Assembly: GCA_031292255.1 (NCBI GenBank)
Contig: JARLHN010000010.1
Coordinates: 1-50,617, forward strand
DNA length: 50,617 bases
Source of the DNA: Oryzomonas sp.
Lineage (GTDB): Bacteria; Desulfobacterota; Desulfuromonadia; Geobacterales; Pseudopelobacteraceae
Reading direction: 5' to 3'
Below the pieces are notes generated by a model, which had not been told where the DNA came from, ran no database searches, and saw only the letters and a list, made by a program, of their open reading frames with translations. Shown one piece after another: positions 37,061 through 45,769 of the stretch. How positions within the stretch are numbered: position 1 is the first letter of the stretch; each line of letters starts with the position of its first letter. Position numbers and translations under genes: made by a program.

Positions 37061-37130
37061 ACGGTATCCTCCTTTTTTTATAAACCTGTATAATCCATCC
37101 CGATTTAGGCCCCAGAGGGTCCTCCTAAAC

Positions 37131-37172
37131 AAGGAGGGGAGGGGAAATGCCCAGCTCTTCCTCCCCCTCCTT
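37131..37172 (-). terminator. GC-rich hairpin after kdpD
   Basis: AAGGAGGGGAGGGGAA (37131-37146) pairs with TTCCTCCCCCTCCTT (37158-37172) around 11 bases, just after the kdpD stop (37175). It probably ends or attenuates the kdpD transcript before the hemerythrin gene, although there is no clear U tract. Confidence 0.5.
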
Positions 37173-37174
37173 AT

Positions 37175-39862
37175 CTAGTTTTCCGTAGAACTGAGCGGCA
37201 GGTGTATCACGATCTTGAGTCCTCCGCCCGGCCGGTTCTCCGCCCTGATCGTGCCGCCGTGCGCCTCAACGATTCCCTTGCAGATGGAGAGCCCCAGGCC
37301 GGTCCCTCCGGCCCCCTCGGGGACCGGAATGCGGTAGAACTTGTCGAAGACGCGCTGGAGATCCTTTTCAGGCACGCCGGGACCACGGTCGGCAATCTCG
37401 ATGATAAGCCGGTTTGCATCGGTACTGGCGACAATCTCGATCAGAGTGGCAGCCGGCGAGTATTTCAGGCTGTTCTCCAGGAGATTGACCAGGACCTGGG
37501 TCATCAGGACCAGATCCATGGGCACCAACGGCATGACCGGGAGCATCTTGAACGACACCTCCCGGTTTCCAAGGCGCGGTTCCAGCACCGCCAGGGCGCA
37601 TCCCACCAGATCCTGCACATCGCACGGTTCAAGGTTCAGCCTGACCGCGCCGGCCTCGATGCGGGTCATGTCCAGCAGGTTGGCGACAAAGCGGTTCAGG
37701 CGCTCGGCCTCGCCACAAGCGGTATCCAGAAGCTCCCGGCGCGCCTGGTCGCTCAGGTGAGCCCCTTCGTCCCGGAGGCTGGTGAGGACGCCGGTGACGG
37801 ATGACAGTGGGGTGCGCAGGTCGTGGGAGATGGAGTTGAGCAGGGCGCGCTCCAGGTTTTCCCTGGCCTGGAGTATCTGGGCCTGCTCGGCCTGCCGCGA
37901 GAACTGCACCCGCTCCATGGCCATGGCGGCCTGGGTGGCAAAGGCATCCAGCAGGCGCCTGCTCTCCGTGGAGCGGTACTCCACGTCGTTCTCCAGGTGC
38001 ACCCCCATGACAGCCAGCACGCTGGCCGGGGTCTGCAACGGGAGGTAGAGGAGGTCGGAGGATACGAGCGTATCGGTCCCGCGTCCGGCCGGATGGCGGT
38101 TACGAAAGGCCCAGTCGGCTACGGCCTGTTCCTTGGCGTTGATGGCCAGACCGTTGCTGGCCGCTACGATGTTGAGCCGCTCCCCTTCCGGCAGAAACAG
38201 GGCCAATTGCGCGTTCAGGGCCTCCTCTACATTCCTGATCAGGGCCTTGATGACGGCGCCGATATCCACAGCTGCGGCAAGGTCGCGGCTCAGGTAGTAG
38301 AGGCTTGCGGTTTGCAGCTCACGAGTCCGCATCGCCTCGGCCCGCTCCCTTGAACGGGCTACCAGCGTGCTGATGACCACCCCGACGGTGAACAGGGCGA
38401 TGAAGGTGATCAGGTATTGGGGGTCGGCCACGGCAAGGGTAAGGCGGGGCGGGACAAAAAAGAAGTCGAATGCCAGTACCCCCAGAAAGGAGGTGAGGAC
38501 GGCCTGTTTTCGGCCGAGCCGAACCGCCGCGACAACCACCGCCAGGAGATAGAACATGACCATGTTGGTGGGGTCCAGCAGGGGCCTGAAAAGCTCGCAA
38601 AGCACGGAAACCACGATGACGAGCATGAGACTCGCCGCATATCCGCGGAACTCGAACGTGCCCTGTGCCGCATGCCTCGCTTTCCCGTCAGGCTTTTCAG
38701 CCGATTCGAAGCTGACCACCACCACATCTATGGCGCCGCTGTGGCGGATGACCCGGTCCACGACAGGGGGGGAAACCAGCTCGCGCCAACGCGGCCTGGT
38801 CGGCTTGCCCATCACGATCTTGGTGACATTGTGCCTCGTGGCATAGTCCAAGATTGCAACGGTAACCGAGGGAGCGGTGATGGAGGCCACCTGGGAGCCC
38901 AGGCTTTCGGCCAGGCGCAGGTGGCGCCACACATGTTCCCGGTTTTCCCGGGCATGTTTGCCGCTTTCCGGAGTTTCGATGTAGACGGTGTACCATTGGG
39001 CCTTCAGCTCTTCCGCCAGGCGGCAGGTGGCGCGGATCAGCTTTTCACTGTACGGGCTGCCGCTGATGCAGACCAGGAGCCGTTCTGTGGTGGCCCATGG
39101 GCCGGTGATGGCCTGGGTCTCCATATAGGCCCGCATCTGGTCGTCCACGCGTGCGGCGGTGCGGCGTAGCGACAGCTCCCGCAACGCCATCAGGTTGCCC
39201 GGCCTGAAAAACTTCTCAATGGCCTTGGCCGCCTGGTCGGCGATATAGATCTTGCCTTCGTGGAGGCGTTGCAGCAGGTCTTCGGGGGGGATGTCCACCA
39301 GCCTGATCTCGAAGGCGGTATCCAGCAGGTGGTCGGGAAGGGTTTCGCGTACGGTCACGCCGGTGATCTGAGCCACGACATCATTCAGGCTCTCGAAGTG
39401 CTGGATGTTGACCGTGGTGAAAACATCGATGCCGGCGGCCAGGATCTCCTCCACGTCCTGCCAGCGTTTCTCGTGGCGCGATCCCGGGGCGTTGCTATGG
39501 GCCAGTTCATCGACCAGGGCGATCTGGGGCTTGCGTGCCAGCACTGCGTCCAGGTCCATCTCGGTGAGCCGCATCCCCTGGTGGATGATTTCCTTTCGGG
39601 GGATGACTTCCAGGCCTGCCAACAGGGCATCGGTCTCGGAACGGCCGTGGGATTCCACATACCCCGCTACCACGTTCCGCCCCTCGCCCTTGCGCTTGCG
39701 GGCGGCTTCCAGCATGGCATAGGTCTTGCCGACCCCGGCCGCATAGCCGAGAAAGATCTTCAATTTTCCCTGTTTTGCCTGTTCACTCCCGGCATCCTCC
39801 GCCTGGGCAAGCTTCAGGAGGGTTTCGGGGGAAGGGCGGTTGTCGTCGCCGTTAGCGGGCAT
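37175..39862 (-). CDS. kdpD: Sensor histidine kinase KdpD
   Basis: An 895-residue membrane kinase. Order: KdpD domain (about 30-240; Walker A GYAAGVGKT, then DELAHSN), Usp-like domain (about 250-370, GPWATTERLLVCISGSPYS-type start), four membrane helices (about 400-495), GAF-like region (520-650), HisKA with SHDLRTPLSSVTG (His near residue 677), and ATPase with NLLENSLKYSP and GTGLGLSICKG. It senses K+ limitation or turgor in the family. No kdpFABC genes are nearby, so Kup and the KimA-like carrier are candidate outputs. Confidence 0.95.
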   Translation of the reverse strand: MPANGDDNRPSPETLLKLAQAEDAGSEQAKQGKLKIFLGYAAGVGKTYAMLEAARKRKGEGRNVVAGYVESHGRSETDALLAGLEVIPRKEIIHQGMRLTEMDLDAVLARKPQIALVDELAHSNAPGSRHEKRWQDVEEILAAGIDVFTTVNIQHFESLNDVVAQITGVTVRETLPDHLLDTAFEIRLVDIPPEDLLQRLHEGKIYIADQAAKAIEKFFRPGNLMALRELSLRRTAARVDDQMRAYMETQAITGPWATTERLLVCISGSPYSEKLIRATCRLAEELKAQWYTVYIETPESGKHARENREHVWRHLRLAESLGSQVASITAPSVTVAILDYATRHNVTKIVMGKPTRPRWRELVSPPVVDRVIRHSGAIDVVVVSFESAEKPDGKARHAAQGTFEFRGYAASLMLVIVVSVLCELFRPLLDPTNMVMFYLLAVVVAAVRLGRKQAVLTSFLGVLAFDFFFVPPRLTLAVADPQYLITFIALFTVGVVISTLVARSRERAEAMRTRELQTASLYYLSRDLAAAVDIGAVIKALIRNVEEALNAQLALFLPEGERLNIVAASNGLAINAKEQAVADWAFRNRHPAGRGTDTLVSSDLLYLPLQTPASVLAVMGVHLENDVEYRSTESRRLLDAFATQAAMAMERVQFSRQAEQAQILQARENLERALLNSISHDLRTPLSSVTGVLTSLRDEGAHLSDQARRELLDTACGEAERLNRFVANLLDMTRIEAGAVRLNLEPCDVQDLVGCALAVLEPRLGNREVSFKMLPVMPLVPMDLVLMTQVLVNLLENSLKYSPAATLIEIVASTDANRLIIEIADRGPGVPEKDLQRVFDKFYRIPVPEGAGGTGLGLSICKGIVEAHGGTIRAENRPGGGLKIVIHLPLSSTEN

Positions 39863-39926
39863 GGGCTAAGCCTCGTAGAGGGGGTGGGATGGTGCAATTA
39901 TAGCCTCTTGCCCGGCTCTGTCCACC

Positions 39927-40142
39927 TTAGGATTTGTGAGTATTGGGCGCCTCCCGCCGGAACAGCGATGCAGGCATGGTTTCCCATGCCTGTTTTTCTG
40001 GGTCGAAGACAGGGACCTGGCCGGGGCCATAGGTGGGTGGGGCGATGGTGGTGATGCCTTCGACATATTCCAGCATTGCGCTCTCTTCGAACAACTCACC
40101 TGCATAGATGCCGTTTTCCGGATTGAACTGGTACACTTTCAT
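39927..40142 (-). CDS. Small protein, paralogous to 35527-35742
   Basis: A 71-residue protein beginning MKVYQFNPENGIYAGELFEE, then GITTIAPPTYGPGQVPVFD and AWETMPAS. It shares length and spaced residues with the 35527-35742 product. It lies 64 bp upstream of kdpD on the same strand, as its paralogue lies upstream of kup. ATG 40142 is chosen over the open extension because it gives the shared N-terminus. Function unknown. Confidence 0.6.
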   Translation of the reverse strand: MKVYQFNPENGIYAGELFEESAMLEYVEGITTIAPPTYGPGQVPVFDPEKQAWETMPASLFRREAPNTHKS

Positions 40143-40209
40143 GGCCTGCAACCCCCTGTACGCGCTCTGTTCACGATTACAGGATACCAGGGGCATCATA
40201 AAGTGTGTG

Positions 40210-40247
40210 TCAAGATAGGGGTGATACCTGTCAAGAATGTATCAAGA
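40210..40247. promoter_or_regulatory. Phased TCAAGA direct repeats upstream of the kdpD unit
   Basis: TCAAGA occurs at 40210, 40231 and 40242, that is with spacings of 21 and 11 bp (two and one helical turns). The same hexamer family and spacings occur upstream of the KimA-like gene (42332-42380). OmpR-type regulators such as KdpE bind such direct repeats. Role inferred. Confidence 0.5.
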
Positions 40248-40253
40248 CCGTCT

Positions 40254-42236
40254 TCAGGTTTTTACCCGTATGGGGAGGATGACTGTGGTGAGGCCCTCCC
40301 ACTGCAGGCGGCGCTGGATGGCAAAGGCGGTCTCGTTGTGCAGCATCCTGTGGTAGAACTTCTCCAGCCTGAAGGTGAGTTGCCCGGTGAAGACCGACGA
40401 GCGTGGGAACTCGTCCGCAGCCTCTTTACAGATGGATACGGCGCTTTCAACCACATCCGTTGCCACCGCCATGCGGTAGTCGGCGGCGAAACCGAGCCGG
40501 CGCGCCAGGTTGACGTAGCTCTCCAGGCCGGCCTTGACCGATGCCTCCAAGGCCTCCATCTCCTCGGCACCCTTGAACGAACCGGAATCGACCACCGCCA
40601 CAGAGACGAACAAAATGTTCTGGTAGGTCTTGGGGAAGGTAGTGATGATGGAGAGCAGGGTATGCACGCCGAAGCCGCTGTAACCGGATACCAATTGGAT
40701 GGCGGTTTGGGCGTTTATGTCCAGGGAGGCGGTATTGACCGGGCCGCTGGTGGGGAAATCCAGCAGTTGCTCGTCCAGCTCGGAAACCGCTTTGCGGACC
40801 CTGGTGTAATGCCCTTTGATCAGGTAACAGAGGGCGATCACCACCGTGGTGATCAGCAGGGTCAGCCACCCCCCCTCGGCAAACTTCTCCACGGTGGTGA
40901 TGACCAGGATGGTGGCGCATATGGCCAAGCCCAGGAGGTGAATGCTCAGGTGCTGCAACCATTTTGGATCTTCTTTGCGGCGTTGGATGAAAAAGCGGGA
41001 CATGCCCAGCTGGGAGAGGGAAAAGGTGACGAAGACGTTTATAGAATACATTACGATCAGCGCATCGACCGATCCCCTGGTATAAATCAGCAGTGCAATG
41101 GCCGCCGTGCCCATCAGCATGATGCCGTTGCGCATGGTCAGCCTGACGGAAAGGGCGGCAAATCGGTGGGGAAACCAGGAGTCCACCGCCATGTTGGCCA
41201 TGACCCGCGGCCCATCCACGAAACCGGTCTGGGCGGCCACCAGGAGCAGGGCGCCTTCCGAGAAGATGGTGATGAAGGCAATTACGTTGCCCATGGGCCA
41301 TTTGGCAAATAAGCCGTCGGCCAATACGGCATTGAGGGTTTTGCCCTCAACCGGCGTGATCCCTATCAGGGAGTAACAGAAGAAAAGGACGCCAGCGGTA
41401 AAAGCCAGGGAGGTAGCCATGTAGACCATGGTCCGTTTGCCGGTTTGCACCCGCGGTTCGCGCATGATCTGCAGTCCGTTGGAAACCGCCTCGATACCGG
41501 TATAGGTACCGCCCCCTAGAGAATAGGCCCGCAGAAACAGCAGTAAAATGCCGAAAAAACCTATGGTGGAGAGGTCGTGATGCAAACCGTATTTAAATTC
41601 ATGGGTAAGCGGCACAAATCTATCCGTATGGATAAAAACACCGTACAGCAGCATTACGATGTGGGTAACGACGAAGGTGGCGAAAATGGGCGCCAGTACC
41701 GAAATGGACTCCTTGACCCCGCGGATGTTCAGAATAATGAGCACCACTGCCAGGAAACAGGCGAAAGGGACCTTGTAATGGTGGAAATGCGGGGGAATGT
41801 AGCTGAACATGGCATCCACACAGGCCGCGATGGAAACGGTAATGGTCAGCACGTAGTCCACCAGCAGCGCGCTGCCTGAGACGACGCCGGCCTTTTCACC
41901 CAGCATGTGGGTCGCCACGATGTAACCGCCGCCGCCGTGGGGGAAGTGCTCTATGATCCGCGAATAGGCGTACGAGATGATGAAGACGGTGAAAGCCGTG
42001 GTCAGGCCCAGCAGGATAGCCAGGTAGGTGTGCTGCCCCAAGGCGCGGAAGGCTTCCTCGGGACCGTAGGCCGAGGAGGAAAGGCCGTCGGCTCCCAGGC
42101 CCACCCAGGCCAGGATCGGGATCAGGGACATCTTGTGAAAGAGATGCGGGTCCTTGATGAGTTTGGGATCGCCGAATACGGCGCGGGTGATCTTTCTGAA
42201 AATGCCGTTGCCGGCGGGACCGTTTTCCGGCTCCAT
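40254..42236 (-). CDS. APC-superfamily permease, KimA (YdaO)-like potassium transporter
   Basis: A 660-residue membrane protein. The start MEPENGPAGNGIFRKITRAV leads to LSSSAYGPEEAFRALG near residue 50 and GGGGYIVATHMLG near 100, as in KimA/YdaO. About twelve helices are followed by a cytosolic domain from about residue 500. AGGAGA is seven bases before ATG 42236. Close to kup and kdpDE, which favours K+ as substrate; amino-acid permease is the alternative. Confidence 0.8.
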   Translation of the reverse strand: MEPENGPAGNGIFRKITRAVFGDPKLIKDPHLFHKMSLIPILAWVGLGADGLSSSAYGPEEAFRALGQHTYLAILLGLTTAFTVFIISYAYSRIIEHFPHGGGGYIVATHMLGEKAGVVSGSALLVDYVLTITVSIAACVDAMFSYIPPHFHHYKVPFACFLAVVLIILNIRGVKESISVLAPIFATFVVTHIVMLLYGVFIHTDRFVPLTHEFKYGLHHDLSTIGFFGILLLFLRAYSLGGGTYTGIEAVSNGLQIMREPRVQTGKRTMVYMATSLAFTAGVLFFCYSLIGITPVEGKTLNAVLADGLFAKWPMGNVIAFITIFSEGALLLVAAQTGFVDGPRVMANMAVDSWFPHRFAALSVRLTMRNGIMLMGTAAIALLIYTRGSVDALIVMYSINVFVTFSLSQLGMSRFFIQRRKEDPKWLQHLSIHLLGLAICATILVITTVEKFAEGGWLTLLITTVVIALCYLIKGHYTRVRKAVSELDEQLLDFPTSGPVNTASLDINAQTAIQLVSGYSGFGVHTLLSIITTFPKTYQNILFVSVAVVDSGSFKGAEEMEALEASVKAGLESYVNLARRLGFAADYRMAVATDVVESAVSICKEAADEFPRSSVFTGQLTFRLEKFYHRMLHNETAFAIQRRLQWEGLTTVILPIRVKT

Positions 42237-42277
42237 GCGAACTCTCCTGAAAGGCGGTCCGTGCCACGGCCGCACTA

Positions 42278-42315
42278 AGACATGTCTAGTGTACTTTACG
42301 ATACAATTTTTTCAA
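42278..42315 (-). promoter_or_regulatory. Promoter and palindrome of the KimA-like gene
   Basis: On the minus strand, TTGAAA (42310-42315) and TACACT (42288-42293) are 16 bp apart. Immediately downstream of the -10, AGACATGTCT (42278-42287) is a perfect 10-bp palindrome covering the likely start point. The leader to the ATG is about 45 bp. Confidence 0.5.
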
Positions 42316-42319
42316 CATA

Positions 42320-42380
42320 TCACCAAAGCTATCAAGAAAGTATCAATATTGTTGGCAGCGGTATCAAAAAATCGTCAAGA
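42320..42380. promoter_or_regulatory. Phased TCAAGA-like direct repeats upstream of the KimA-like gene
   Basis: TCACCA (42320), TCAAGA (42332), TCAATA (42343), TCAAAA (42364) and TCAAGA (42375) lie directly upstream of the -35 box, with spacings 12, 11, 21 and 11 bp. The hexamers are usually preceded by TA or TG. Same motif and phasing as 40210-40247. Confidence 0.5.
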
Positions 42381-42388
42381 TGGCCTTA

Positions 42389-42558
42389 GTGTCCTGTGCG
42401 GTTAGTCCGTACTCGTAATACCGATTCCAAATCAAGAAGTTATCTGTGCCGGCTCGTTTTCAGCACCTCAACGTACTATCTGTACGTCTGTGTCGCCGCG
42501 CCTTGGCACCCGCCAAAACAGCTTGGAATTTCTTCCCGCGACTAACCGCACGGGACAC
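42389..42558. repeat. Palindromic repeat element C
   Basis: A 170-bp element with 19-bp terminal inverted repeats: GTGTCCTGTGCGGTTAGTC (42389-42407) and its complement at 42540-42558, one mismatch. Nested inner pairs GATTCCAA/TTGGAATT and ACGTAC/GTACGT let nearly the whole element fold as one hairpin. One copy only. It lies between the KimA-like gene's control region and arnD. Confidence 0.8.
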
Positions 42559-42641
42559 CGGAAACACATTTGGGTTGTACACGACGGGCAAACATTGATA
42601 GACTCGGACAATATGGCAATAACACGGGGAAAGAACGGCTG

Positions 42642-43544
42642 ATGGCTGAAAAGATCGTTGCATTGAAGGTGGATGTGGATACCTATGCCGGGACGCGTGA
42701 CGGCGTGCCTGCCCTGCTTGAGGATCTGGCCCACTTCGGGGTTTCAGCCACCTTCTATTTTTCCATGGGACCGGACAATTCGGGCAAGGCCGTCCGCCGC
42801 ATCTTCACCCGCAAGGGGTTCCTCGGAAAGATGCTGCGCACCAAGGCGCCGTCGGCCTACGGCATCAGAACCATGCTGTACGGTACGCTCCTGCCGGCGC
42901 CCATGATAGCGGCATCCTTTCCCGACGTGCTGCGGGAGACGGAACAGCGTGGCCACGAGGTCGGCATCCACTGCTGGGATCACGTCAAATGGCATGATCA
43001 CCTCCCCCGGTTTCCCAAGCATCTGACCGCCGCTGAACTGGGGCTGGCCGGCGCACAGTTCGAGGATATCCTGGGCCATCGCGCCGAAACCACCGCAGCG
43101 CCGGGCTGGACCGTGTCAACCGATTCCCTGGAAGTGCAGGACGCCATGGGATTGAGTTATTGCAGCGACGGGCGCGGCACGCACCCCTTCTACCCGGTCA
43201 TGGACGGTCGCCGTTTCCGTACCCTGCAGATCCCCACCACCATGGCGACCGCCGACGAGATTCTGGGCGAGAACGGCATCACTCCCGGAAACATCCACGA
43301 CTACTATCTCGCCCGGGTGAAGGACGGGCTCAACGTGCTGACCATCCACGCCGAACTGGAGGGGGGCGCCATCCGGGCTTCCTTTGTGCGCCTGCTGGAG
43401 CGTTTTGCGGCAGAGGGCATCCGCTGCATCACCTTGGGCGAGGCGGCGCGCCGGGTTGCCGACGTGCCGGCGTGCCGGCTTTTCATGGGCGAGCTTGCCG
43501 GGCGGGCGGGCAAGGTTGCCATCCAGGGAGAACAGGTCCCATGA
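42642..43544 (+). CDS. arnD: Polysaccharide deacetylase family protein, ArnD-like
   Basis: A 300-residue NodB-fold protein closely resembling ArnD, which deformylates undecaprenyl-phosphate-4-formamido-arabinose for lipid A modification. KVDVDTYAG near residue 8 gives the metal/catalytic aspartates, HEVGIHCWDHVKWHDH near 107 the metal histidines, and TIHAELEGG near 233 the later histidine. Length matches ArnD. No other arn genes are nearby, so the sugar substrate is uncertain. Confidence 0.75.
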   Translation: MAEKIVALKVDVDTYAGTRDGVPALLEDLAHFGVSATFYFSMGPDNSGKAVRRIFTRKGFLGKMLRTKAPSAYGIRTMLYGTLLPAPMIAASFPDVLRETEQRGHEVGIHCWDHVKWHDHLPRFPKHLTAAELGLAGAQFEDILGHRAETTAAPGWTVSTDSLEVQDAMGLSYCSDGRGTHPFYPVMDGRRFRTLQIPTTMATADEILGENGITPGNIHDYYLARVKDGLNVLTIHAELEGGAIRASFVRLLERFAAEGIRCITLGEAARRVADVPACRLFMGELAGRAGKVAIQGEQVP

Positions 43545-43655
43545 TGCGGTTTCGACTTCGCGTCCATGGCGCTCCGCCACAATCTTTTGCAGCCTGCCCC
43601 TCTAGGGACTCGAAACATCGGCAAATTCCAAGTCCATTTACCCCGAGTATCCGTC

Positions 43656-43928
43656 ATGACTGATGCGATCTGCCGCTATTTTCGGGTAAGGCACCGCGAT
43701 ATGGTCTATCTCAAATTCATCCTGGAGGCCTATGAGGGGATGAACACCATGAGTACGGTGGACAATACGGCCGGCATCATCCGCATTGCCGTCATGCCCG
43801 GTTTCGTGGAGGATATGGATGCCCTGCTGGCCGAGTTGGGCGGCCACGTGGCGATGGAGCCGGTCTCTTGGGGGGAAGGGATACCGATACCCTCTCCCTC
43901 CGGGAGACGGTGGCCAAAGGCCGGGTGA
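43656..43928 (+). CDS. DUF4911 domain protein with repeat-derived tail
   Basis: A 90-residue protein. MVYLKFILEAYEGMNTMSTV and IIRIAVMPGFVEDMDALLAE make up a DUF4911 domain of unknown function. From about residue 71 (SWGEGIPIPSPSGRRWPKAG) the codons lie in a repetitive CTCTCCCTCCGGGAGA-type intergenic palindrome, so the C-terminus looks acquired from a repeat. Confidence 0.7.
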   Translation: MTDAICRYFRVRHRDMVYLKFILEAYEGMNTMSTVDNTAGIIRIAVMPGFVEDMDALLAELGGHVAMEPVSWGEGIPIPSPSGRRWPKAG

Positions 43929-44060
43929 GGGCCTCCGCGCAATCCTTTGATTTCCCGGCCTGGACGACAACGAAGTATAGCGAGTTGGGCCGCGAAGGCG
44001 CTCCGAAGGAGGCGACCGTGAGGTCGAGTCAAAAAGCCCTCCTTTCCGAATCGGAAACTA
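43889..44060. repeat. Mosaic of intergenic repeat fragments
   Basis: Contains CCCTCTCCCTCCGGGAG and GGCC-AAAGGCC palindromes, then GCCTCCGCGCAATC...TGATTTCC, a piece of repeat element B, then unrelated sequence and TTTCCGAATCGGAAACTAACTAT, resembling the end of B. It appears to be a recombinant or decayed third copy of B joined to a REP-like unit, between convergent genes. Confidence 0.45.
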
Positions 44061-44061
44061 A

Positions 44062-45768
44062 CTATACCACGGTGACCTGCAGGCCGCGACCGGCACCGGA
44101 AACATACACGAACGTGATGCCTACAACCCCGTTTTTCCACTCCTCGTGACGATAATCCTTTAAAAACGTGCAGCGGAATGCCTTAACCCGGCTGTCCGCC
44201 GGTACTCCCAGATGGGCCGGCAATTCGCGGGGACCGGGCCAGGCGCATTCATTCTGGCGCTCGGCGACGAAGGAGGGGAGCTTGCCCATCAACGGCATCT
44301 CCTGCCGGCAGTAGTCGAAGAAGAGCGCATCGTTCAGCAGGCGCCGCGTCGCGTCATCCACCAGCGGTTCCGCTAATCGGGCGAACAGTTCGTACGTGCG
44401 CCGGGTGGAAAGGCCGGAAAGGTTGTCGTTGCCGGCCTGGCGCGCCATGCGGTCGAGGAGCGAGGCCGTGTCGATGGTGCGCCGCAACAGCCTCAGAGCC
44501 GCGGAAAAACTGCCGTGGTTGTAAAACAGGTCCAGCAGGCGCCCGATGGTTTCGATGCGGCTGATATCGGCAAACTTGAGCCATGGGTTGCGCAGGATCG
44601 TATAAGGGGGAAAGCCGGAGAAATGATAGTCATCGCGGCTTGCGATCTCCCGCATGGCGGAGCCCTTGAGCACCTTGAGCGGTTCGATCTGGATCATGTC
44701 CGGGTCCAGATCGGCCACGGCGCGCAGGGATGCGAGGAAGCCGGTAAAGTCCTCGCCGGGCAGCCCGGCGATCAGGTCCAGGTGCAGCTCGATGTCGGTC
44801 TCGGACCGCAGGCGGCGGACGGCATCGAAGATGCGGCCAAGGTTCGCCTTGCGGCCGACCCGCAGCAGCGTGGTTTCCGAGGCCGACTGAACGCCGATCT
44901 CGAAACGGAACATGTTGGGCGGCACACGCTTCAGCAACTTCAAGTTGTCTTCGGTCAGCAGATCGGCGCTGATTTCGAAATGGAAATGGCTGTCCCGGTT
45001 GTGTTCCAGGATGAATTCCCAAATATCGTTGGCCCGCTGGGTGTCAAAGTTGAACGTGCGGTCCACCAGCTTGATGTTGGCTATGTTATGGCGCATGAGG
45101 AGGGCCAGGTCGCTCTTGATGCGCTCCATGCCGAAGGAACGGACGTGCCCCTCGGTGGACGAAAGGCAGAAGGCACAGGAAAAGGGGCAGCCGCGGGATG
45201 TTTCGTAGTAGACCAGGGGTTTTTTCAGATCCACCAATCCGGCATCAAAGGGGGAGGGGATGCTGTCCAGGTCTACGAAGTGCTTGCTGAGCGGGCCGGA
45301 GGTGATGTCGTCGCCATCACGGTAATACAGGTTGCCGATCTCGGCCAGGGAACGTTCCAGCAGGTTGCTGCCGCCGTGCTTGACGAGAGTCGTGGTCAGC
45401 AGTTGGAAGACCCGCTCCCCCTCGCCTTTGATCACGAAGTCAATGGCAGGATTGTCGTGCATCAACTCGAAGATGTTGTAGGACACCTCCGGGCCGCCCA
45501 GGGCGATGCGCGTGTCCGGTACGATCTTCTTGATGTCGGACGCGATACGCAACGTCTTTTCGATATTCCAGATATAGCAGGAAAAGGCAACCACATCCGC
45601 CTGCTCGGACATGATATGGCGCAACAACTGCTCGCGCGGCTCGTTGGTGGTCCACTCCCGGATAACGACCGATACGCCGGGGATGTTCCGGCAGTATGCC
45701 GCAAGACAGGGAAGCGCCAGTGAGGCGTGGGAATATTTGGCGTGGAGCGTGGTCAACAGGATTTTCAT
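44062..45768 (-). CDS. B12-binding domain radical SAM protein (DUF4080)
   Basis: A 568-residue enzyme. Residues about 1-150 form a cobalamin-binding-like Rossmann domain (LLTTLHAKYSHASLALPCLA, GGPEVSYNIFELM). The radical SAM CxxxCxxC is RGCPFSCAFC near residue 194, followed by a TIM barrel (LIAGLPGEDF) and the DUF4080 C-terminal domain. Class B radical SAM methyltransferases share this layout; the substrate is unknown. It follows capA by one base. Confidence 0.85.
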   Translation of the reverse strand: MKILLTTLHAKYSHASLALPCLAAYCRNIPGVSVVIREWTTNEPREQLLRHIMSEQADVVAFSCYIWNIEKTLRIASDIKKIVPDTRIALGGPEVSYNIFELMHDNPAIDFVIKGEGERVFQLLTTTLVKHGGSNLLERSLAEIGNLYYRDGDDITSGPLSKHFVDLDSIPSPFDAGLVDLKKPLVYYETSRGCPFSCAFCLSSTEGHVRSFGMERIKSDLALLMRHNIANIKLVDRTFNFDTQRANDIWEFILEHNRDSHFHFEISADLLTEDNLKLLKRVPPNMFRFEIGVQSASETTLLRVGRKANLGRIFDAVRRLRSETDIELHLDLIAGLPGEDFTGFLASLRAVADLDPDMIQIEPLKVLKGSAMREIASRDDYHFSGFPPYTILRNPWLKFADISRIETIGRLLDLFYNHGSFSAALRLLRRTIDTASLLDRMARQAGNDNLSGLSTRRTYELFARLAEPLVDDATRRLLNDALFFDYCRQEMPLMGKLPSFVAERQNECAWPGPRELPAHLGVPADSRVKAFRCTFLKDYRHEEWKNGVVGITFVYVSGAGRGLQVTVV

Positions 45769-45769
45769 G

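Noticed and set aside
44515-45723. 402-codon plus-strand ORF opposite the DUF4080 gene
   Set aside because: No recognisable motifs; opposite strand has intact B12/radical SAM motifs.
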